The notes: generated from the sequence alone by a model not told the origin. A stretch of 6,165 nucleotides of DNA from Clostridia bacterium (GCA_025997155.1 BNUF01000143.1:1-6165); one strand, 5' to 3'. Shown: positions 1 through 5,714, counted from the first letter of the stretch. Translations and numbers: made by a program.

Positions 1-275
1 TTCGGTTTTTTTAATATAGCTGTAACTGTATCTTTAGAAATGCCGAGTATTCTTCCTGTTGCGCGGGTACCATTGCCGTTTACCGCCATTGTTAATACCT
101 TTTCACGAACCTCCGGGTTACAACCATTGTAAGTATAATCTTCTACAAAATTACGATGATTGCAATCAGGATTATTGCAATTGTAAACTTGTTTTCCTGT
201 TGAATTGTGTCCGTTTTTTGACACTTTCTCGTTTCCGCAAAATGGACATTTGACAGTTATAGTTTTTGTTATCAT
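1..275 (-). CDS. insA: IS1-family transposase, InsA-type N-terminal frame (runs off window edge)
   Basis: InsA is the DNA-binding N-terminal product of IS1 elements. Alone it binds the terminal inverted repeats and represses; joined to InsB by frameshifting it forms the active transposase. The 91 codons visible show the family layout: a zinc ribbon with C10, C13, C33 and C38 (CPFC, then YNC and DC), then a basic helix-turn-helix region from about residue 57 to 89, with AVNGNGTRATGRILGIS closely resembling the IS1 InsA pattern NGVGCRATARIMGV. The ATG at 275 is preceded on the minus strand by a purine-rich GGAAGAGGG, a good ribosome binding site. The frame is still open at base 1, so the InsB part lies outside the window. 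The element's outer end should lie between 276 and about 311, only tens of bases from the TnpB-remnant stop, but I could not define the inverted repeat. The family assignment rests on remembered motif similarity and is strong. Confidence 0.85.
   Translation of the reverse strand, partial: MITKTITVKCPFCGNEKVSKNGHNSTGKQVYNCNNPDCNHRNFVEDYTYNGCNPEVREKVLTMAVNGNGTRATGRILGISKDTVTAILKKP
6..12 (-). other. Candidate -1 ribosomal frameshift heptamer (A7) in IS1 insA
   Basis: Near the end of the InsA frame the minus strand reads TTA AAA AAA CCG, a run of seven A in the A-AAA-AAA register suited to -1 slippage. IS1 makes its InsAB' transposase by -1 frameshifting on an A6C run at the equivalent place, just after the helix-turn-helix. 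The heptamer is seen directly. Its use cannot be confirmed because the InsB frame is outside the window. Confidence 0.5.
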
Positions 276-311
276 AATAATTACCCTCTTCCTATCTTTA
301 TATTTGGTAAT

Positions 312-1197
312 TTAAATCCCCATACTCACTATTCTTTTTGCTGCACTTGTTTTTATTCTTTCTATTTCTACATCGTGCAGTTGTTTGAATTTACCGTATC
401 TATCTAAACATTTTTCTCTGTTAATGCTTTTCAAATCATCATCTACGTTCATTATCAAAAACGCGCTATACATATCTCGTTGCACTTTTTCTTCGTCTAT
501 CATATTCCATCGTTCTGATAATTCTTTCTTTTTATACTCATTCGTCCTATGATTGTAATGACTTGCCTTTATTTTTGCGGTATCTATGAAATTAAGAGAG
601 GTATTATGCCACGCCAGTTTATTTTGTAGAAGTGTCAACAACAGACTTGGGGCTTTGCTGGCAATGCTCTTGCCAAACCTATTTTTCTTTTTGTATTTCC
701 CCTTTTCGTTCTTTTCTGTCTTAATGGTTCTTCTTTGCCGGTTGCCCCTCAAGTATCAACTGAATATAATAACTCATTTTACCATTTACTAACTCTCTTT
801 TTATTCGGCAATATTTTATTTTGGATTTTAACGCGAAGTGTGCATACATATCTTTTAGCTTTATTATTACATCTACTTTAAGTCCATCACACAATAAACT
901 TCCGTCTTTGTACCTTATTCCTGTTTGATTAATCTTGCCCTCTAAGGAATTTAGTTCCCCGTATCTCTTAAACCGTACGTTCTTGCCAATTTTATACAAT
1001 AGTTTCTCAAACGCACATAATGCCCTTGTTGCTATCTTCTGCGCCGTAAAAGAATCTATATTTTCTTTGAAGTGTTTTTGCTGATTTTTTATGTACGTAT
1101 GTATTGCGTATTCCTCTAAACCATACTGTTTATTTAACTCGCGAAACATTCTGTTTCTTTCAGCTCCTTTTTCTCTCTTGCAGGCGGCGTTCTCACA
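312..1197 (-). pseudogene. tnpB: Broken TnpB-like (IS200/IS605 OrfB-type) RuvC nuclease
   Basis: TnpB proteins are RNA-guided RuvC-like nucleases carried by IS200/IS605-type transposons. Two pieces remain in different frames. The upstream piece (about 1197-721) covers the N-terminal half: RELNKQYGLEEYAIHTYI, then an ATRALCAFEKLLYKIGKN helix, then VRFKRYGELNSLEGK and a strand-rich stretch ending QLILEG. The downstream piece (about 750-312) covers the C-terminal part: RFGKSIASKAP, KASHYNHRTNEYKKK and VQRDMYSAFLIMN, whose Asp matches the third RuvC catalytic residue, ending SMGI. The stretch between them in intact relatives, roughly 100 residues with the first RuvC Asp (DIGT-like) and the catalytic Glu, is absent, and the junction at about 725-750 changes frame. 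The extreme N-terminus is also missing, because the sequence there is helicase. There is no normal zinc ribbon, as in the clostridial relatives I recall. It cannot encode an active nuclease. Confidence 0.72.
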
Positions 1198-2381
1198 GAA
1201 ATTCCCAGTCACGTCGTCGCTCCTACCGAAAATCCCGTCAAACTGCGATACCCGCTTATTAACCAGTTCCAACATGCACACATCGGCAAAATTCTGACTG
1301 TTCCGAAAATTCAGCACAATCACGTCCGACTGTTGCCCTTGCCTGTGACACCGCATAATCCTTTATTCAAGCCTCCTCGCCCTTTTGCGTTTACCGTAAT
1401 TGCCTCGGCTAACTCTTGAGTTGCGACAAGCTCAGGTTCGGGAACACGCGCAATTACCCCGCTCAACATTTTCTCAAACGCAAAGATTGAAGATGACAAA
1501 GCGCGGGACATCATAAGCGACAACTCATAGTTATCCATTTTGGGAAACGCCTGTTTCTTAGATTTCTTCAGGTATTTCTCAAGCAACCTTTCCAGTTTAT
1601 GCTCTGGTGCCGTCGTTTGTAATCCACCGTCACGGGTATACGTCGCGGAATTCCCACATATTGCGCAACCTGTGAATGCATGTCCTAAAGCAGCAGCGCG
1701 AGGCAGTATATGTAAGTTCGCCGTAATTTTCCAGTTTACGGAAATAACGAGCGTAAAACGATTTCTCGTCGGGCAACGCCGTTTCGTCAATAAACCAAAT
1801 CAACCCATACAAATCCATAATGGAATTATGCATAGGCGCGGCGCAGCAATTTGTATGCGTCGGCTGTCGCCTTCTTCAAGGCGTTCGCCGTTTTGTTTTC
1901 GCCTGTGTAGGATTTTGAAAGTCGGTGCGCCTCCTCAAGCACGGCAATATCCCAAACAACTTGGCTAATCATCGCCGCCTTTTCGGTCGCAAGCTCATAT
2001 GTTGTGCGGATAACAGAACGGCAATCGAAAGGATTCTTCGCTCCGTCAAAATTGGTATTATTATCAATCGTTACGAATAGTATTTAAAAATGATGCTCTA
2101 AAATATCCGCCCATTGCATAAGAAGTGGAATAGGCACTACAATCAACATATGCTCCTTGCCCTCAAACCAAAGTTGCGAGATGATAAGAAGGGCTTCATA
2201 GGTTTTCCCTAAACCTCCTTCGTCCGCAAGAATTGCCCCTTCCGCATATGGCGAACGCAACGCGAACATTGCCGTCGCTACTTGAAACAGGAAAACCTCA
2301 ACGTCTGAAGACATATACGCGGGAATAATATTGGCATTAGTATACTTTCCTTTCGTTATTCCGTGACATAATTCCGTATTT
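1198..2381 (-). pseudogene. Broken SNF2-family (DEAD/H-like) helicase
   Basis: SNF2-family proteins are ATP-driven DNA translocases, and bacterial ones often sit in restriction or defence loci. Pieces recognised in order: KYTNANIIPAYMSSDVEVFL, then Walker A ADEGGLGKT (Lys codon at 2204-2206), then VVPIPLLMQW. An in-frame TAA at 2084-2086 falls where Ser is expected. The same frame then continues with TIDNNTNFDGAKNPFD, motif II LEEAHRL (about 1921-1944) and TGENKTANALKKA. About five bases are lost near 1840, destroying motif III (TATP expected). Next come MHNSIMDLYGLIWFIDE and DEKSFYARYF. A one-base loss near 1682 leads into HSQVAQYVGIPRRIPVTVDY, and another near 1616 into EHKLERLLEKYLKK and SRALSSSIFAFEKMLSG. 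After NAKG (about 1382) roughly 200 residues of the second RecA-like domain are missing. Motif VI RCHRQGQQSDVIVLNF (from 1353) follows, then FDGIFGRSDDVTGNF, and TnpB sequence takes over. No convincing start codon is seen; homology begins at about 2370, just after the preceding gene's stop. Confidence 0.85.
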
Positions 2382-2843
2382 TTACACAAACCTTCGCTTA
2401 CCTGTGACGCGTTCAAACGTAACCTTGTAAATAGCGGTAACGTCAAGAACAGCGCGGTCATAAGCGAAACCATCAAAACCACAGTGAGTCAGGAGCAAGT
2501 TCAATCCTCGCGCTGCTTCGTCGCCCTCCATAAGCACGCACACACCGAAACCTATAACACTCTCGTACTCGGTTGTAACGCTTTTCGGCACTTCAGCATA
2601 GCCGTGAAAAATATCTGTTTCTACGCATACATTAGCATTCTTTGCAATAAGTTCGTGCTTAAAGCTCTCTTTCGCGCCGTGGAAGTAAAGTTCAATTTTG
2701 CCATCGGCAACTTCAAAGCCAAATGACAGCGGAACGACATATGGATATGGCTCATCATGCAGTCCGAGCCGAATGGTGTCTGCACGGCGCAACACATCTA
2801 CGATTTCGTCGAAATCTGTTATTTGTCTGTCAGAACGTCGCAT
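2382..2843 (-). CDS. Pyridoxamine 5'-phosphate oxidase-like FMN-binding protein (NimA-type)
   Basis: This 153-residue protein has the features of the small split-barrel flavin-binding family that includes NimA-type nitroimidazole reductases and many uncharacterised oxidoreductases. Seen in the sequence: a short N-terminal helix (DFDEIVDVLRRA, 10-21), the first barrel strands RLGLHDEPYPYVVPLSFGFE (25-44), the flavin-contacting YFHGAKESFKHELI (53-66), the segment YESVIGFGVCVLMEG (93-107) and a terminal strand IYKVTFERVTGKR (138-150). Length and layout are normal. The ATG at 2843 was chosen over an upstream in-frame ATG at 2891 because GAGGAG precedes it at good spacing and homology begins here. 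It lies 66 bases after the glycosylase stop with no terminator between, so the two are probably cotranscribed. The substrate cannot be told from sequence; a soluble cytoplasmic FMN or heme binder is likely. The frame is intact although both large neighbouring genes are broken. Confidence 0.85.
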   Translation of the reverse strand: MRRSDRQITDFDEIVDVLRRADTIRLGLHDEPYPYVVPLSFGFEVADGKIELYFHGAKESFKHELIAKNANVCVETDIFHGYAEVPKSVTTEYESVIGFGVCVLMEGDEAARGLNLLLTHCGFDGFAYDRAVLDVTAIYKVTFERVTGKRRFV

Positions 2844-2852
2844 ATTTTTATT

Positions 2853-2858
2853 CTCCTC
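2853..2858 (-). promoter_or_regulatory. Ribosome binding site fixing the start of the FMN-binding protein
   Basis: The minus strand reads GAGGAG nine bases before the ATG at 2843. The upstream in-frame ATG at 2891 has no comparable site, so the shorter protein is preferred. Confidence 0.75.
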
Positions 2859-2909
2859 GTTATCTGTCCATCGATCGCCTTTTGACAACATACTGCATAT
2901 TTTGATGAG

Positions 2910-3566
2910 TTAGGAGCAAGACTCCTTCATGTATAACCCTCGCATGTAATCTCGCATTTCTGGTATTGCCCCGCCCGAAATCGCCCACAGATACAGACTC
3001 GCAACAGTGCTATATGGTGAATACCGTCTTGCATACTTTTCGAACAATTTACGCTCTATTACCTTGTGATGATACAGCATACGCAAACCGCGTTGTATCG
3101 CTAAGTCGCCGAAACTGATGACGTTGGGGCGTTGCAAACAAAATATCATCAACATTTCGGCAGTCCACACGCCGATACCTTTCAGCGCGGACAGCTTGCC
3201 TATCACCTCATCGTCTGGTAAATCGCGGAGTGCGTATACATCAAACTCGCCGCCATAAACCTTATCAGCGAAATCCTTGATATAATCAGCTTTCTTGAAC
3301 GTAATGCCACAAGACTGAATATCCTCACGAGAAGCAGAACAAAGCGTGTCGGCGGTGATTGTGCCGATTTTGCTGTTAAGCCGCGTCCACACGGTTTTCA
3401 GCGCGGTTGAGGAAATCTGCTGCCCAACTATGTTGTGGACGACAGACGAAAACAAGTCAGGGTTTATCTCGCGTTCAATATGACCGATGGCATCTATCGC
3501 CGCCCCAAGTTTCTTGTCCTTACGTTTCAGATATTCGGTTTCCTTTTCGCCGTATTCAAAGTACAT
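2910..3566 (-). CDS. alkA: DNA-3-methyladenine glycosylase II (AlkA-like, HhH-GPD family)
   Basis: This enzyme excises alkylated bases such as 3-methyladenine from DNA, starting base-excision repair. The 218-residue frame shows the HhH-GPD fold: SSVVHNIVGQQISSTALKTV (40-59) in the N-terminal helical part, the helix-hairpin-helix LSALKGIGVWTAEM (125-138) that grips the DNA backbone, and VISFGDLAIQRGL (149-161), whose D154 matches the conserved catalytic Asp. YSPYSTVASLYLWAIS (182-197) is the usual C-terminal helix after the RYSPYR-like motif. It lacks the extra N-terminal domain of E. coli AlkA, like many Gram-positive short forms. The ATG at 3566 follows AGGAG at good spacing. It starts 46 bases after the stop of the broken nuclease gene and is probably read from the promoter at 4596-4624. 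The reading frame is complete with all key residues, so it is probably functional. Confidence 0.9.
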   Translation of the reverse strand: MYFEYGEKETEYLKRKDKKLGAAIDAIGHIEREINPDLFSSVVHNIVGQQISSTALKTVWTRLNSKIGTITADTLCSASREDIQSCGITFKKADYIKDFADKVYGGEFDVYALRDLPDDEVIGKLSALKGIGVWTAEMLMIFCLQRPNVISFGDLAIQRGLRMLYHHKVIERKLFEKYARRYSPYSTVASLYLWAISGGAIPEMRDYMRGLYMKESCS

Positions 3567-3612
3567 AGCGGTTATCTCCTCATATCGTTTTCGTGTTAGT
3601 CTTTTAGACCGC

Positions 3613-4399
3613 TTACCAGTATCGTGTTTTCAGATAGCGATAAATATCTGTATCTGTGTCTTGGCAACTCCACAATTTTTTCGGCGATAACAGGACATAT
3701 TTTTCTGGGGCAGTCAGGCATTTCTGCCAAGTACCTTTCATGCCAACGCCACTACAAAATTTGTTCAGTCCATAATGTCTGTCGCATAAGTTGATAGAAC
3801 GGCTCGAACCAACAGCATGACAAAACATTGCTGTTTAAATACTTACTGTTCGCTATCAAGTCGCAGTAGCGTGTTTTTCGAGTGTTGCCTTTCTCGCCAA
3901 TGGATTTATCCTCGTTGCCATATGCTTCGGTGTACTTCCATTCAATCGGCACAAGAATACGCCGTCCGTCTTTGTGAAGCGCATATATTAGCGCGTCAAC
4001 GGAGGTGCAGTTACTGCCATGTGTATTTTCTACTTCATTCAGAAGATTCATAACGCCACCGACTGCCTCAAACATAATATAGCCCGACATCTGCTCGGCA
4101 ATTGGAAAAACATATATTAAGTCGTCCGAGACAGATTTAAGCAGACTCAAAACTGCATCCTTATTTTGCCTGATTGGGAGTAGTCGGTTTATGTCCGCCC
4201 CACCAAGTGATGTCATTACGTCTGAAATACTCCTTCACGTCATTATAAATCGGCGCGTACAAATTGTTGTCTCCGTTTTGTAGGACAAAAGGATAGTTTT
4301 TCCTCTGAATAAACCGTTTCCTGCATCTCCACTAAAGATTGCAGTGTCACTCATCAATATTTCGGCGTGTTTGTATTGCGTTGCCTTATAGTCAACCAT
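3613..4399 (-). pseudogene. Broken PD-(D/E)XK restriction-endonuclease-like gene (PGN_0703-like)
   Basis: The pieces resemble a family I recall as PGN_0703-type putative restriction endonucleases. The start MVDYKATQYKHAEI at 4399 follows GGGAGG. FSGDAGNGLFRGK then loses one A in the run at 4297-4301 and carries on in another frame as NYPFVLQNGDNNLYAPIYND and NDITWWGGHKPT. A loss of roughly 40-46 bases near 4180 (about 15 residues expected) shifts frame again to LPIRQNKDAVLSLLK. The longest open part (to 3752) carries the likely nuclease core: SVDALIYALHKDGRRILVPI with an Asp, followed by EWKYTE (the E-x-K signature), then GEKGNTRKTRYCDLIANSKY and CCWFEPFYQLMRQT. A further deletion near 3755-3765 (about 35 residues expected) leads to CSGVGMKGTWQKCL and a C-terminal tail ending RYW at 3613. 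With at least three disruptions it is non-functional unless these are assembly errors. It is the first gene after promoter copy 1. Confidence 0.75.
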
Positions 4400-4404
4400 A
4401 TTAC

Positions 4405-4410
4405 CCTCCC
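4405..4410 (-). promoter_or_regulatory. Ribosome binding site fixing the start of the broken nuclease gene
   Basis: GGGAGG on the minus strand lies five bases before the ATG at 4399. An alternative in-frame ATG at 4432 has no such site. The leader between the predicted transcription start (about 4589) and this ATG is about 190 bases, unusually long, and includes the outer part of the direct repeat. Confidence 0.65.
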
Positions 4411-4552
4411 AAAATCGATTGGTCATACTCAAACAGCACGTTGTCTATCTCTAAAATATCGTATTTTCAGTTGTCAAGTGGCAAAATGCTACCCTCGAGA
4501 CTTATCAAGGCTACTGTTTTAGTTTGTCTAAATTGCTCACTTTCGATTTTTC

Positions 4553-4565
4553 TGCACTCTGTGCA
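4553..4565. promoter_or_regulatory. Small palindrome in the transcribed leader, copy 1 (possible operator)
   Basis: TGCAC TCT GTGCA is a perfect inverted repeat with five-base arms, about 25-35 bases downstream of the predicted transcription start and conserved in both repeat copies. It could be an operator for the nearby RHH protein or a small RNA hairpin. Function is inference. Confidence 0.35.
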
Positions 4566-4595
4566 AGTGGTTTATTTATTTGTTTCAATATATAC

Positions 4596-4624
4596 ATTAT
4601 ACCATATTCGCACGAGTATGTCAA
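4596..4624 (-). promoter_or_regulatory. Consensus sigma-70 promoter, copy 1 (nuclease-alkA group)
   Basis: On the minus strand TTGACA (4624-4619) and TATAAT (4601-4596) are both perfect consensus hexamers separated by exactly 17 bases. Transcription should start near 4589 and run into the broken nuclease, the glycosylase, the FMN-binding protein and the helicase remnant. No other strong promoter is seen for these genes. Confidence 0.9.
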
Positions 4625-4705
4625 GGGGTTTTTGAAAATATTTTGAATTTCTTAATCCAAAAATTCGGACTTGAAAACTCATTTGTCTGTGCATTATGCC
4701 TATAC

Positions 4706-4921
4706 TTACTTGGGCGCGTTTTCGGCGATGTACTGTTCAATCGTCTTTCGGAATATCGCCGCTGTGGTCGTCTTGTTCTGCTTGACAGCTTCCTTGAATG
4801 TCGCAACAAGGTCTTTCGGTAAATCGGCGAATACTCGCGTGTAAACCTTGCTGTTATACCGTCTTTTTACCTCCGTTGATGTGTGAGTCTTGCGCTTCGG
4901 CTTTTCTGCGTTTTCGTTCAT
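4706..4921 (-). CDS. Small ribbon-helix-helix (Arc/CopG-like) DNA-binding protein
   Basis: This 71-residue protein has a lysine/arginine-rich N-terminal arm (residues 6-22), then the pattern of a ribbon-helix-helix fold: a strand KVYTRVFADLP (25-35), helix A KDLVATFKEAVKQN (36-49), and helix B AAIFRKTIEQYIAEN (54-68). RHH proteins bind DNA as dimers through the paired strands and commonly act as autoregulators of plasmid, phage or toxin-antitoxin units. The ATG at 4921 follows AAGGAGAG, an excellent ribosome binding site, and lies 18 bases after the stop of the 187-residue gene, so the two form an operon. No toxin-like partner is evident, since the upstream gene is much larger than usual toxins. 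No terminator was found after it, so transcripts may read into promoter copy 1 and the nuclease group. The fold is inferred from pattern; the regulatory target is unknown. Confidence 0.72.
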   Translation of the reverse strand: MNENAEKPKRKTHTSTEVKRRYNSKVYTRVFADLPKDLVATFKEAVKQNKTTTAAIFRKTIEQYIAENAPK

Positions 4922-4939
4922 TGTAACTCTCCTTTTCGA

Positions 4940-5503
4940 TTAAGCCGTTCTAACGGCTTTTGATTTTGGATTTTGATACCACCAGTCAATAAATTCGACT
5001 TGCTTGACGATTGCGTCCTTGTATTCCGAAAGGCTATCCAAACCGACGAAATCAAACATTGACGCTTTTTTGCGCGTTTCAATCGTCGCGCCCATAAACC
5101 GTATTGCCGTCACCGTATTTTCTTTGTCGAACACGAGTGAACACACCATACAATTCCGGTAATTGATTAACGCGCATTTCTTGGAATTTTGCAGATACAT
5201 CTTGTTGACGTACTGGCTACCCGTTGACTCAATAACGCTTTTCACAAAGTCAAAAGCAACTGTTTCAACTTCGCCTTGTTCGCGGGTCGCTTCTGTCGCC
5301 GCAACAGTTTCAACAACTTCTGCCGTGCTTGCCGATTCAAAGAGTGCTGTGTCTATTACCGTTTGCTCGACGGTAATAGCTTCAACTTCGGCGGGTTGGT
5401 TCGCTTCGTACTCGGTGCGGCTGATGTTCTTTTTCTTGCCGTCCGTAACGCGGTAGTACAGGGTCTTGCCGTTCTTGTCAACTTGCGTAGTGTAAATAGT
5501 CAT
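4940..5503 (-). CDS. Uncharacterised 187-residue mobile-element protein
   Basis: I do not recognise a named family. The protein has three visible parts. Residues 1-35 form a short strand-rich basic module (TIYTTQVDKNGKTLYYRVT, then DGKKKNISRTEYEAN), resembling small N-terminal modules I recall from phage and plasmid proteins of Firmicutes. Residues 36-84 are a low-complexity linker rich in Glu, Val, Thr and Ala. Residues 85-180 look like a folded domain of mixed strands and helices (VIESTGSQYVNKMYLQ, ALINYRNCMVCSLVFD, FIDWWYQNP). No signal peptide or membrane segment is seen. The ATG at 5503 follows AAGGAGC at eight bases. It is the first gene after promoter copy 2 and is followed 18 bases later by the RHH gene. 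The frame is intact and codon use is that of a real gene, unlike the eroded neighbours. Confidence 0.75.
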   Translation of the reverse strand: MTIYTTQVDKNGKTLYYRVTDGKKKNISRTEYEANQPAEVEAITVEQTVIDTALFESASTAEVVETVAATEATREQGEVETVAFDFVKSVIESTGSQYVNKMYLQNSKKCALINYRNCMVCSLVFDKENTVTAIRFMGATIETRKKASMFDFVGLDSLSEYKDAIVKQVEFIDWWYQNPKSKAVRTA

Positions 5504-5548
5504 AACAATCGCTCCTTTTCAATTCAGTTTGCTCATTTTCGGTTTTCC

Positions 5549-5561
5549 TGCACTCTGTGCA
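5549..5561. promoter_or_regulatory. Small palindrome in the transcribed leader, copy 2 (possible operator)
   Basis: The same TGCAC TCT GTGCA inverted repeat as in copy 1, unchanged although the flanking bases have three differences between copies. That hints at a conserved role, but the sample is too small to prove it. Confidence 0.35.
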
Positions 5562-5591
5562 AGTGGTTTATTTATTTGTTTCAATATATAC

Positions 5592-5620
5592 ATTATACCA
5601 TATTCGCACGAGTATGTCAA
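5592..5620 (-). promoter_or_regulatory. Consensus sigma-70 promoter, copy 2 (187-residue protein and RHH unit)
   Basis: On the minus strand TTGACA (5620-5615), a 17-base spacer and TATAAT (5597-5592). The start of transcription is predicted near 5585, giving a leader of about 80 bases before the ATG at 5503. It sits just downstream of the holin terminator, which insulates it from upstream transcription. Confidence 0.9.
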
Positions 5621-5655
5621 GGGGTTTTTGAAAAAAATTAAAATTATTTTTGAGC

Positions 5656-5700
5656 AAAAAAAACAAGCCCTCTGACCGGAAACGGTCAGAGGGCTTGTTT
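5656..5700 (-). terminator. Rho-independent terminator after the holin-like gene
   Basis: Bases 5661-5678 and 5683-5700 are perfect 18-bp complementary arms closed by a GAAA tetraloop, GC-rich in the middle. On the minus strand the stem is followed by a run of eight T (5663-5656, partly shared with the stem base). The hairpin lies only 14 bases past the holin stop. No T-run follows on the plus strand, so it acts mainly on minus-strand transcripts. Confidence 0.95.
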
Positions 5701-5714
5701 CGCTCGTGGCGTCA

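Larger units (their letters stand above)
4535..4638 (-). repeat. 104-bp direct repeat, copy 1 (promoter cassette)
   Basis: Bases 4535-4638 match 5531-5634 in the same orientation with three mismatches by hand alignment, all at the left (leader) end. The promoter part is identical. The repeat spans from about 14 bases upstream of the -35 box to about 50 bases past the predicted start of transcription. Sequence similarity stops sharply on both sides. The ribosome binding sites and genes are not part of the repeat. Confidence 0.95.
5531..5634 (-). repeat. 104-bp direct repeat, copy 2 (promoter cassette)
   Basis: Partner of 4535-4638, offset by exactly 996 bases. It lies between the holin terminator and the 187-residue gene. 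Together the copies bracket the two-gene RHH unit, so one reciprocal exchange between them would remove 996 bases and leave a single promoter in front of the nuclease group. Confidence 0.95.

Noticed and set aside
1540..1968. A 142-codon plus-strand open frame across the helicase remnant
   Set aside because: The minus strand here carries clear helicase blocks in three frames. The plus-strand frame has no recognisable domain or start signal.
2485..2920. A 15-base near-match (TGAGTCAGGAGCAAG at 2485 and TGAGTTAGGAGCAAG at 2906)
   Set aside because: One copy is inside the FMN-binding protein gene and the other spans the glycosylase stop. The match is short, does not extend, and is probably chance.
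2911..2930. Possible small hairpin (AGGAG/CTCCT) at the glycosylase stop
   Set aside because: Only five base pairs with no T-run after it, so it is not a credible terminator; it also overlaps the stop region.
4449..4477. Another TTGACA on the minus strand (4477-4472) in the leader of the broken nuclease gene
   Set aside because: At 17-base spacing the -10 position reads TTAGAG, and nearby spacings give nothing closer to TATAAT. The perfect promoter at 4596-4624 explains the gene group better.
4706..5503. Toxin-antitoxin pair reading of the RHH gene and the 187-residue gene
   Set aside because: The partner is larger than typical toxins, shows no RelE-, ParE- or PIN-like pattern that I can see, and the RHH gene is second rather than first. 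Possible but unsupported.
4535..5634. CRISPR-like or transposon-end reading of the 104-bp direct repeats
   Set aside because: There are only two copies nearly 1 kb apart with genes between them, and no terminal inverted repeats or transposase inside, so neither a CRISPR array nor a simple IS is supported.
5163..5641. Open frames on the plus strand, antisense to the 187-residue gene and crossing the repeat
   Set aside because: They mirror the low-complexity coding of the minus-strand gene, have no ribosome binding sites, and run through a promoter and terminator region.
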